Shown here: positions 18,272 to 25,653 of the stretch, in pieces
Position numbering within the stretch: position 1 is the first letter of the stretch
How the letters are laid out: the number at the start of each line of letters is the position of its first letter
Source of the DNA: DTWD01 sp963662965
GTDB taxonomy: Bacteria > Acidobacteriota > Vicinamibacteria > Vicinamibacterales > UBA8438
Length of the DNA stretch: 64,000 nucleotides
Assembly (NCBI GenBank): GCA_963662965.1
Contig: OY759970.1
Location: 2,108,001-2,172,000 of the forward strand
Reading direction: 5' to 3'
The notes under the pieces: model-generated
Databases searched by the model: none
Told to the model about the DNA's origin: nothing
What the model saw: only the letters and a program-made list of their open reading frames with translations
Made by a program: the position numbers and the translations under genes

Positions 18272-20515
18272 ATGAGCGCGCGGACACAATCATCTTGGCG
18301 CATGTCGATGCGTCTTGGGGTCGTGAGTGTGGCTCTCGGTGCTTTGATCGCCGCGTTTGTTGCGATCCCGAGCGCTGAGGAAGCTGCGGCGATGCCCGAG
18401 GGCTACATCAGTGGTGTCGTCGAAAGCAGCGCCGGCCCCGAGGCTGGCGTTTGGGTCATTGCCGAGACCGAAGAGTTGGAAACGAAGTTCGTCAAGATCG
18501 TCGTCACTGACGATAGGGGCCGCTTCGTGTTGCCGGAGCTGCCCGACGTCACCTACGACGTCTGGGTCCGTGGCTACGGTCTCGTCGACTCCGAGAAGGT
18601 CAAGCTGTCGCCGACCACCGACGACGTCAACCTCACCGGCGCCGTCGCGCCGGACGAGCAGGCTGCGGCGCAGTACTATCCCGGCAACTATTGGTACTCG
18701 CTGATCGAGCCGCCACCGGCGAGCGAATTTCCCGGCACCGGCCCGGACGGCAACGGCATCTCGCCGGGGCTCCATAGCCAGGCGGCGTGGGTCGACATCA
18801 TGAAGCAGGGCTGCCAGCTCTGCCACCAGCTTGGCAACACCGCGACTCGCGAGGTCCAGCACCTCGACGAGTTCGACTCGACGGCCGCCGCGTGGGACCA
18901 TCGTGTGCAGACCGGCCAGCGCGGCACGTCGATGAGCGCGAGGATGAGCAGCTTCGGCCGTCAACGCGCGCTCGATATGTTTGCCGACTGGACCGACCGG
19001 ATTGCCGCCGGCGAGACACCGCCGCGTCCACCACGCCCGAAGGGCAAGGAGCGCAACCTGGTCGTCACGTTGTGGGACTGGGGAACCGACGCGTCGTTCA
19101 TCCACGACGAGGTCACGACCGACAAGCGCAACCCGACCGTGAACGGCGGCGGGCCGGTGTATGGCGTCTCGGCCGGGCACGGCAGCCTGACCATCGTCGA
19201 CCCGGTCGCCAACCGCGCCGTCGAGTTGCCGATTCCGGTGCGGCCCGAGGATCCGAACAGCGTGCCGTCACGCTTCCCGCAGGAGCAACTGGAACCGTCC
19301 TACTACTGGGGCGACCAACTGCTGTGGGGACGGGGTGGTCCCGATGGACAGGAGAACTCTTCCGACCCGCACAATCCGATGATGGACCAGAAGGGTCGCG
19401 TCTGGATGACCTCGACCATCCGCGCCCGGCCGAATCCCGACTGGTGCAAGGAAGGGTCGGACAACCAGTTCGCGAAGTACTGGCCGCTGGCGATGAGCGG
19501 CCGGCAGGCGTCGTACTACGACCCGCAGACTGAGGAGTTCGTGCTGGTCGACACCTGCTTCGGCACGCACCACCTGCAGTTTGCCGAGGATGCGGACGAC
19601 ACCCTCTGGTTCAGTGGTGACGGCAGCGCCATCGGCTGGATCAACACCAAGCTGTACGACGAGACCGGTGACGAGCGTTTCTCGCAGGGCTGGTGTCCGA
19701 CCGTCATCGACACGAACGGCGACGGCGTGATCACGAAGCCGTGGAACGAGCCGAGTCGTAGCGGCGAGGTGGAGATCGATCCGGCGAAGGACACCCGGAT
19801 CGTCGGCTTCGGCTACGGGATTATCGCAAGCCCGAAGGATGATTCGATTTGGATCACCCGCACCGGGCCGTTCCCCGGTCGGATCGTCCGTCTCGACCGT
19901 GGCGACAACCCGCCCGAGACCTGCATCGCGGAAGTCTACGAGCCGCCGTCGATCGAGAATCCCAATGTCGACGCGATGAAGACCGGCTTCGCGCCGCGTG
20001 GCATCGACGTCGACCGGAACGGCGTCATCTGGGCCGCGCTGTCGGGCAGTAGCCAGATGGCGAGCTTCGACCGGACGAAGTGCGCGACGACCAACGGTCC
20101 GACCGCGACCGGGCAGCAATGTCCGGAAGGATGGACGCTCTACACGATGCCCGGCCCGCAGATGAAGGGCGTCGAGACGCCAGGGAGCGCCGACTTCCAT
20201 TACTACAGCTGGGTCGACCAGTACGACACCCTCGGCCTCGGCGCGAACGTTCCGATCGCCGACGGATCGACGTCCGACTCGCTGCTGGCGCTCGACCCGG
20301 ATAGCGGTGAGTGGACGATTCTACGGGTGCCGTATCCGATGGCGTTCTACTCGCGCGGTCTCGACGGGCGGATCGACGATCCGAACGCCGGGTGGAAGGG
20401 CCGCGGCCTCTGGGCCAATTACGGCTCGAACTACGTCTGGCACACCGAAGGTGGCAAGGGCACCAAGGCTAAGATGGTGCACTTCCAGATGCGGCCCGAC
20501 CCGCTGGCGAAGTAG
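18272..20515 (+). CDS. haem-c protein with carboxypeptidase-like domain and propeller
   Basis: A protein of 747 residues: signal peptide (about 1-40), a carboxypeptidase-regulatory-like beta-sandwich (about 43-125, GYISGVVESSAGPEAGVWV), a haem-c site CQLCH at 181-185, then a long beta-propeller-like region (about 270-740) resembling streptogramin-lyase-type propellers (DQKGRVWMTSTI, DDTLWFSGDG, DRNGVIWAALSG). Presumably periplasmic, perhaps an electron-transfer or substrate-binding protein beside the oxidative cassettes. It has a strong GGAGGAG site seven bases before the start and a CATATAAGG box about 30 bases upstream. It ends at a clear terminator. Confidence 0.8.
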   Translation: MSARTQSSWRMSMRLGVVSVALGALIAAFVAIPSAEEAAAMPEGYISGVVESSAGPEAGVWVIAETEELETKFVKIVVTDDRGRFVLPELPDVTYDVWVRGYGLVDSEKVKLSPTTDDVNLTGAVAPDEQAAAQYYPGNYWYSLIEPPPASEFPGTGPDGNGISPGLHSQAAWVDIMKQGCQLCHQLGNTATREVQHLDEFDSTAAAWDHRVQTGQRGTSMSARMSSFGRQRALDMFADWTDRIAAGETPPRPPRPKGKERNLVVTLWDWGTDASFIHDEVTTDKRNPTVNGGGPVYGVSAGHGSLTIVDPVANRAVELPIPVRPEDPNSVPSRFPQEQLEPSYYWGDQLLWGRGGPDGQENSSDPHNPMMDQKGRVWMTSTIRARPNPDWCKEGSDNQFAKYWPLAMSGRQASYYDPQTEEFVLVDTCFGTHHLQFAEDADDTLWFSGDGSAIGWINTKLYDETGDERFSQGWCPTVIDTNGDGVITKPWNEPSRSGEVEIDPAKDTRIVGFGYGIIASPKDDSIWITRTGPFPGRIVRLDRGDNPPETCIAEVYEPPSIENPNVDAMKTGFAPRGIDVDRNGVIWAALSGSSQMASFDRTKCATTNGPTATGQQCPEGWTLYTMPGPQMKGVETPGSADFHYYSWVDQYDTLGLGANVPIADGSTSDSLLALDPDSGEWTILRVPYPMAFYSRGLDGRIDDPNAGWKGRGLWANYGSNYVWHTEGGKGTKAKMVHFQMRPDPLAK

Positions 20516-20522
20516 GAGCGGC

Positions 20523-20550
20523 GAGGGATTAGGGATCAGGGATTCAGGGG
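20523..20550. repeat. AGGGATCAGGG short repeat
   Basis: Units GGGATTAGGGATCAGGGATT directly after the stop of the haem-c/propeller gene, matching the tracts at 763 and 24630. Confidence 0.45.
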
Positions 20551-20595
20551 TGGTGAGGTCGCCGCGCCGATCCCGACCTGATTCGATCGTTTCGA

Positions 20596-20635
20596 GGGGG
20601 CAGGCGTTACGTTGACGTCTGTCCCCTTCGTTTTA
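20596..20635 (+). terminator. rho-independent terminator
   Basis: A 12-bp stem (GGGGGCAGGCGT pairs with ACGTCTGTCCCC, two G-U pairs), 7-base loop, then TTCGTTTTA. It ends the transcript of the haem-c/propeller gene. Confidence 0.7.
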
Positions 20636-20679
20636 GGTCGTTATGCGGAGCAAGACGCTAATCTTGTACCGGGCCGCTG

Positions 20680-20782
20680 GTGCCGGCCAAGGCGCGCACG
20701 TGCGCGCCTCGCGGGGGCGGAGTGGGGCTCTCGGGGTCCCCGCGGGGCGCCCGCTGGGGTTCGGGGCGTAGCCCCGTCTAAT
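20680..20782 (-). repeat. dispersed hairpin repeat, copy 3
   Basis: On the minus strand: AATTAGACGGGGC, a CGGGGC/GCCCCG hairpin with a TAC loop, then GAACCCC, GCGGGGACCCC and GCCCCACTCCG. About 100 bp, in opposite orientation to the gene it precedes (the YVTN propeller). Confidence 0.6.
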
Positions 20783-20798
20783 TAGGAGACGTGTCCTC

Positions 20799-21866
20799 AT
20801 GACTGCTGGCCGAACTCGATGGATCATTGCCGCCGTGGTAGCCGGTGTCGCCTTGGCCGTCGGTTGCGGAGGCGCTGATTCGCCCGAGCCCGATGTCGTC
20901 GAGGCGCCGCCGGCCGACCCGCCGCCTTACCACGTCTACGTGACCAACGAACGTGGGGGCGACCTCTCGGTCATCGCCGGAGGCACGCACGACGTGCTGG
21001 CGACGATCCCACTCGGCAAACGGCCACGCGGGATCAAGGTGTCGCCCGACGGCACCCAGCTGTTCGTCGCGCTGAGTGGCTCGCCACCGTCGCCGCCCGG
21101 AACCGACGAGAGTACCCTGCCCCCGCCGGACCGCACGGCTGACGGAATCGGCATCGTCGATATCGCGGCCGCGGAGATGGTCGACATCGTGCGCGCCGGC
21201 ACCGATCCCGAGCAGGTCGCCGTCGGCGGCACCCGCCTCTACGTCGCCAACGAAGACGCCGGCGCCGTGAGCGTCGTCGAGATCGCGAGCGGCGATGTCG
21301 TGGCGACCCTCGAGGTTGGCGGTGAGCCGGAAGGCGTTCGGATCAGTCCGGACGGCAGCGTGGTCTACGTTACGTCTGAGGAAGACAACCAGGTGTCGGT
21401 GATCGACACCGCCGCCAACGAGGTTATTGCGCGGTTCGAGGTTGGCGCTCGTCCGCGCGCCTCCGCGTTCGCCCCCGATGGAACGCGCGCGTATGTGACG
21501 GCCGAGAACAGTGGGACGGTGCATGTCGTCGACACCGCGACGCACGAGGTGATCCACACCATCCAGCTGACCGGGGAGGTGGTGAGACCGATGGGGGTCG
21601 TCGTTTCGCCCGATGGCTCGCGAGTCTACGTCACGACCGGTCGCGGCCGGATGGTCATCGCCATCGATGCGGAGATCTATGAGCCGGTCGGGTCGGTCGA
21701 GGTCGGCACGCGCCCGTGGGGCATTGCCATTACGGACGACGGCCGCTACCTCTACACGGCGAATGGGCCGTCAAACGATGTCAGTGTCGTCGACACCGAG
21801 TCGATGAGCGTCGTCGACACGATCCCGGTCGGCGAGATGCCCTGGGGCGTGGCGATAGTTCCTTAA
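20799..21866 (+). CDS. YVTN-type beta-propeller lipoprotein
   Basis: A protein of 355 residues: signal sequence with a lipobox-like AVGC (Cys23), then seven repeats of the YVTN propeller (YVTNERGGDLSVI, LYVANEDAGAVSVV, VYVTSEEDNQVSVID and so on). Such surface or periplasmic propellers often stand near PQQ- or cytochrome-based oxidation genes; the exact function is unknown. AGGAG lies ten bases before the ATG. It is separated from the upstream gene by a terminator and repeat copy 3, so it is its own unit. Confidence 0.88.
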   Translation: MTAGRTRWIIAAVVAGVALAVGCGGADSPEPDVVEAPPADPPPYHVYVTNERGGDLSVIAGGTHDVLATIPLGKRPRGIKVSPDGTQLFVALSGSPPSPPGTDESTLPPPDRTADGIGIVDIAAAEMVDIVRAGTDPEQVAVGGTRLYVANEDAGAVSVVEIASGDVVATLEVGGEPEGVRISPDGSVVYVTSEEDNQVSVIDTAANEVIARFEVGARPRASAFAPDGTRAYVTAENSGTVHVVDTATHEVIHTIQLTGEVVRPMGVVVSPDGSRVYVTTGRGRMVIAIDAEIYEPVGSVEVGTRPWGIAITDDGRYLYTANGPSNDVSVVDTESMSVVDTIPVGEMPWGVAIVP

Positions 21867-22320
21867 CAATGGCGACTGAACGTAGCGGGGCTTGCGGGGC
21901 CCCGCGAGTGAGGGACGCCGTGCAGCCGCCCAGAGGGGTCCGTCGGAAGCAGTGTCCGATCGATCTCCGTCTTGGTCCAACCGCCTCGTACCTGGACCGC
22001 ACTGTCGGCGGCGAAGATGAAGTAGGACGTCGGGATCTCGGCTTCGGCGAGCCCGTCGATCCGACCGCCAACGTAGAGTTGCCGCCCGCTGTAACGCGCG
22101 GTCCAGAAGCCCGATCCGGTGGTGACCGCCACGTTCGCGGTCAGCTCGGTCTCTGGCCAAGCGAATACTCGCGAAACCGCGACTGCATCGCCTTGAAGTC
22201 GATGTCGTCGGCCTCCTGAGCGACCGTTTGGTGCTCCGGCACGGCAAGCAGAAGGTCGACGACCAGAAGCGCGGAAATGACGTGTGAGATGGCCCTCCGG
22301 CCAGATTCGCGAACCGACAC
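21863..22320 (-). pseudogene. secreted protein of unknown family, frameshifted
   Basis: From GTG 22320 (preceded by AAGGGG) an open frame encodes a signal peptide (AISHVISALLVVDLLLA) and about 55 residues, then hits TGA at about 22141. The overlapping frame continues with protein-like sequence (WPETELTANVAVTTGSGFW, then RQLYVGGRIDGLAEAE and DSAVQVRGGWTKTEIDR) to about 21930. One frameshift near 22145-22160 reconciles both halves. The last 20 codons run into GC-repeat-like DNA (GGACGCCGTGC ... GCGGGGCC), so the C terminus is also lost or replaced. Divergent from the MBL gene. I do not recognise the family. Confidence 0.5.
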
Positions 22321-22383
22321 AATGGACCCCTTGGAGGTCGAGAATATCGCACTTCTCGGCTAAGATGGCGCTTGGAGGTCTGG

Positions 22384-23301
22384 ATGCGGGAGCTGAAGAT
22401 CATCGTCGGCCTGTCGGCCGCCGTGCTCGCTGTGGCGGCGATGACGGTGGCGGCTCGACCCGCGGCCGAGGGCGCCCAGGCGCCAACGGCCGACGAGCTG
22501 GCGGAGCTGACGGCGATCCGGCCGGTGCCGGGGAAGAACGGCCTCTACGTCATCCCCGGCTACGACGGCGGCGTCACGGGCGGCAACGTCGCCGTGCGTG
22601 TCACGAATGACGGTGTCATTCTGGTCGACAACAAGTTCCCGCACAGCTTCGAGATGATCTCCACGGAAGTGCGGAAGGTGACGTCGCTGCCGATCAAATA
22701 CGTACTCGACACGCATCATCACGGTGACCATAGCGGGAGCAACGCCGACTTCATGGCGGCGGGCGAGGTGATCGCCCACAAGAACGCGCGCGGCAACATC
22801 GTTCGCAACAACCAGCCGGGCGCGCCGCGCATCGTCTTCAGCGACGAGACGGCGGTGTTTCTCGGCGGCGTCGAAGCGCAGGCCCATCATTTCGGACGCG
22901 GGCACACGAATGGCGATGCCGTGATCTTTTTCCCCGACCTGAGGACGGTGCATACGGGCGACCTCTTCATCTGGGGCCAGCGATCGGACGGGAGCACCCT
23001 GTCGCCGTTTATGGACTATAACAACGGCGGGAGCGGGCTCGAGTGGACCGCAACGCTCGACGGCGTCCTCGAGCTCGACTTCGACACGGCGATTCCAGGC
23101 CACGGTCCGGTCTTGACGAAGGATGAGGTCAGGACGTTCCGGAATCGGATGCAGACGCTGCAGGATCGCATGCGTTCGGCGGTGGCCGACGGGGCCAGCC
23201 GCGACGACATTCCCAATCGCGTCAACACCGCCGACCTCGATTGGCCATTTCGGCCGGCGGCGCTCCAGGCGTTCTACGACGAAGTGGTCGCCGCTCAGTA
23301 G
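22384..23301 (+). CDS. metallo-beta-lactamase fold hydrolase, secreted
   Basis: A protein of 305 residues: signal peptide (about 1-32), then an MBL fold with the metal motif HxHxDH as THHHGDH (H111, H113, D115, H116), a further His in GRGHTNGD, GDLF, and IPGHGPV near 240. These give the usual two-metal site. It is a periplasmic hydrolase of unknown substrate, not a proven beta-lactamase. The ATG at 22384 has GGAGG five bases upstream; a TTG twelve bases earlier is less likely. First gene of an operon with 23314, 24663 and the truncated FAD gene. Confidence 0.9.
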   Translation: MRELKIIVGLSAAVLAVAAMTVAARPAAEGAQAPTADELAELTAIRPVPGKNGLYVIPGYDGGVTGGNVAVRVTNDGVILVDNKFPHSFEMISTEVRKVTSLPIKYVLDTHHHGDHSGSNADFMAAGEVIAHKNARGNIVRNNQPGAPRIVFSDETAVFLGGVEAQAHHFGRGHTNGDAVIFFPDLRTVHTGDLFIWGQRSDGSTLSPFMDYNNGGSGLEWTATLDGVLELDFDTAIPGHGPVLTKDEVRTFRNRMQTLQDRMRSAVADGASRDDIPNRVNTADLDWPFRPAALQAFYDEVVAAQ

Positions 23302-23313
23302 GAGAGAGTAAAC

Positions 23314-24618
23314 ATGGCACTCCACAGCCTTGCTCGTCACGTTCGTCACCTCTCGATACCGGTGATCGTCATCGGGATCGGTCTGATGCTGCCCCTCAGT
23401 GCGCGCGCGCAGGACGACGGGAGCTCCCCGACGTTCACCAAGGACGTATTGCCGATCTTGCAGGGCTCGTGCCAGTCGTGTCATCGGCCTGGCTCGGTCG
23501 CGCCGATGTCGCTCTTGACCTACGAAGAGGTGCGCCCGTGGGCGCGGGCCATCAGAGACCGCACCGCGCAGCGGGAGATGCCGCCGTGGTACATCGAAGG
23601 GAATGTCGGCGTCCGCCACTTCAAGGAAGACCCATCGCTGTCGGACACGGAGATCGCGGCGATCGGGGCGTGGGTCGATGCGGGTGCCCCGCGGGGGAAC
23701 CCCGCCGACGCGCCGCCGCCCCTCGAGCTGGCGTCGCTCGACGAATGGCGTATCGGCACGCCCGAGTGGATCGTGGAGCTGCCCGAGGAGCAGACGATAG
23801 GCGCGGTCGACGCGGATCACTGGCTCAACGTTTGGGCCGACTCGCGTCTCAACGAGGACCGCTACATCAAGGCAGTCGAGACCAAGCCGTCGCCAGGGGC
23901 GTACCCCGTGGTGCATCACGTCGCCACGTCGATGCGCTGGGAGGACGAGGATGGTGAGGAAGGGGGCGGTTTCCTCAATGAGTATGCGATGGGGAAGAAC
24001 GGCGACATCTTCCCGGAGGGGACCGGGCGACTCATCAAGGCGGGCACGCAAATCCGGTTCAATATGCACTACAGCTCGGTCGGCGAGGAGATTAGGGACC
24101 GCACCCGGGTTGGCTTCCAGTTCTACCCAGCCGGCCACGTGCCAGAACGAGTGCTCATCTCACGGCACGTTGGCGATAGCTTCGACACCCTCGATATTCG
24201 CGCCGGTGAGGACAACGCTCGCAGCGATGGCTACTATGTGCTGCCGGAACCGACGCAGGTCACCGCCTTTCAGCCCCACATGCATATTCGCGGCAAGCGG
24301 ATGTGTGTCGAGGCGATCCAACCGGACGGTCTGATCGAGACGTTGAGCTGCAGTGGGCACAATTTCGGCTGGCACATCGTTTACAACTACGCCGATGAGG
24401 AGGCGCCGCTGCTCCCGGCGGGCACCATCCTGCACGTCACCGGCTGGCACGACAACACGGCAGCCAACCGCTACAACCCGGATCCGAAGAACTGGGTCGG
24501 ATTCGGCAATCGCTCGATTGACGACATGAGCTTCGCCTGGATGAGCTTTTTCCACATGCCAGAGGAGGCGTACGAGCAGAAGCTGGCGGCGCGCGCGAAG
24601 CGGTCGAGCAACGACTAG
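23314..24618 (+). CDS. haem-c / copper monooxygenase-like secreted protein
   Basis: A protein of 434 residues: signal peptide (about 1-32), a haem-c site CQSCH at 53-57 with a following Met-containing cytochrome-like domain (RPGSVAPMS), then a region resembling the two beta domains of copper type II, ascorbate-dependent monooxygenases. Candidate copper ligands are HH in YPVVHHVATSM (CuH-like), NMHYSS, HMH in FQPHMHIRG and later His/Met residues. The fusion suggests an oxygenase fed electrons by its own cytochrome. It starts 12 bases after the MBL gene with GGAGAGAG. A paralogue begins at 63218. Confidence 0.85.
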   Translation: MALHSLARHVRHLSIPVIVIGIGLMLPLSARAQDDGSSPTFTKDVLPILQGSCQSCHRPGSVAPMSLLTYEEVRPWARAIRDRTAQREMPPWYIEGNVGVRHFKEDPSLSDTEIAAIGAWVDAGAPRGNPADAPPPLELASLDEWRIGTPEWIVELPEEQTIGAVDADHWLNVWADSRLNEDRYIKAVETKPSPGAYPVVHHVATSMRWEDEDGEEGGGFLNEYAMGKNGDIFPEGTGRLIKAGTQIRFNMHYSSVGEEIRDRTRVGFQFYPAGHVPERVLISRHVGDSFDTLDIRAGEDNARSDGYYVLPEPTQVTAFQPHMHIRGKRMCVEAIQPDGLIETLSCSGHNFGWHIVYNYADEEAPLLPAGTILHVTGWHDNTAANRYNPDPKNWVGFGNRSIDDMSFAWMSFFHMPEEAYEQKLAARAKRSSND

Positions 24619-24662
24619 CGGAATTCGCGGAGGGGCTAGGGATCAGGGGTGGAGCGAAGGTG

Positions 24663-25496
24663 ATGCACGCGGCGTTGCGGTCTGTCGCTTCGTTCATTGC
24701 CTGTGCGGCGCTGGCGAGTGCGGCTGCGCATGCGCAGACGTATCACAGCGGCCAGAACCTGCAACCGGTCTTCGAGGGGTGGGAGCAGAACCCGGACGGC
24801 AGCTTCAACATGGTGTTTGGGTATCTGAACCGCAACTTCGAAGAGCACCTGAATCTTCCCGTTGGTGAAGCGAATTATTTCGAACCCGGCGATCCCGACC
24901 GCGGGCAGCCGACCTTCTTCTATCCGCGGCGCCAGCGGTTCAGCTTTCGTGTCCGCGTGCCCGCGGACTGGGGAGACCAGGAGCTGGTCTGGACCGTGAC
25001 GGCGCACGGCCGGACCGACAGCGCGGTCGGGTGGCTCGTCCCGGAACAGATCATCGACGACCAAGTCGTTGCGATGAATCGGAGTGGCGGTGGCGCGCCC
25101 GACATTCAGAACCACGCGCCGTCCATCACCCTGGTCGAACGCGCGGAGCGGTCGGTCAAGGTGGGCGAGCCGCTGACGCTGACCGCGGTCATCCAGGACG
25201 ACGGGGTGCCCGAAATGCGACCGGCCCGTCAAAGTCGTCCGCCCGGCCGGCGCAACGCCCTGGGGCTGCGGGTCGCCTGGATCCAGCATCGCGGGCCAGG
25301 CGAGGTGACCTTCGATCCGTGGACAGCGCCGATGGCCGACCACGTGCCCGGGTGGACGCCGCCGCCGGTTCCCGAGGCGGGTCGAACAGTCACGACGGCC
25401 CGTTTCAGCGAGCCGGGCACGTATGTCATTCTCGGCCTGGCGGACGATGGCTATCTCTACGGCGCCGCCGATGTGACGGTAACCGTAACGCCGTAG
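24663..25496 (+). CDS. secreted protein of unknown function
   Basis: A protein of 277 residues: signal peptide (about 1-24, ending AAAHAQ), then a beta-rich body (TYHSGQNLQPVFEGWEQNPD, FYPRRQRFSFRVRVP, ITLVERAERSVKVGEPLTLT, PGTYVILGLADDGYLYGAAD). The last part looks like an immunoglobulin-type domain. I do not know its function. The ATG at 24663 has GGAGCGAAGG just before it; GTG 24660 is alternative. It lies 44 bases after the copper monooxygenase-like gene in the same operon, with an AGGGATCAGGG repeat in the gap. Confidence 0.75.
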   Translation: MHAALRSVASFIACAALASAAAHAQTYHSGQNLQPVFEGWEQNPDGSFNMVFGYLNRNFEEHLNLPVGEANYFEPGDPDRGQPTFFYPRRQRFSFRVRVPADWGDQELVWTVTAHGRTDSAVGWLVPEQIIDDQVVAMNRSGGGAPDIQNHAPSITLVERAERSVKVGEPLTLTAVIQDDGVPEMRPARQSRPPGRRNALGLRVAWIQHRGPGEVTFDPWTAPMADHVPGWTPPPVPEAGRTVTTARFSEPGTYVILGLADDGYLYGAADVTVTVTP

Positions 25497-25504
25497 CGCC
25501 GACC

Positions 25505-25585
25505 ATGCCGGACAGCACCGGCTGCTGCATCGTCGGTGGCGGTCCGGCGGGTGCTGTCCTGTCGCTGCTCCTGGCGCGTCTCAAG
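25505..25585 (+). pseudogene. FAD-dependent oxidoreductase, N-terminal remnant
   Basis: From the ATG at 25505, eight bases after the preceding stop, come about 27 residues with a Rossmann FAD-binding start: CCIVGGGPAGAVLSLLLARL (GxGxxG plus hydrophobic helix). Coding likeness ends abruptly at 25586, where repeat copy 4 begins; the frame then runs on as low-quality sequence to 25744, overlapping the tail of the opposite PQQ gene. The rest of this gene (normally about 400 residues) is missing. A clear 3' truncation of the fourth gene of the operon. Confidence 0.7.
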
Positions 25586-25587
25586 CG

Positions 25588-25650
25588 CTTCACCCCGGAC
25601 CCCCTCGCTCCCTCACTCGCGGGGGCCCCGACGCCCCACTCCGTTCGCTC
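25588..25650 (+). repeat. dispersed hairpin repeat, copy 4
   Basis: CACCCCGGACCCC, then CACTCGCGGGGGCCCCGACG and CCCCACTCCGTTCGCTCG: the 3' part of the repeat family without the first hairpin arm. It sits exactly between the truncated FAD gene and the 3' end of the PQQ gene. Confidence 0.6.
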
Positions 25651-25653
25651 GTG

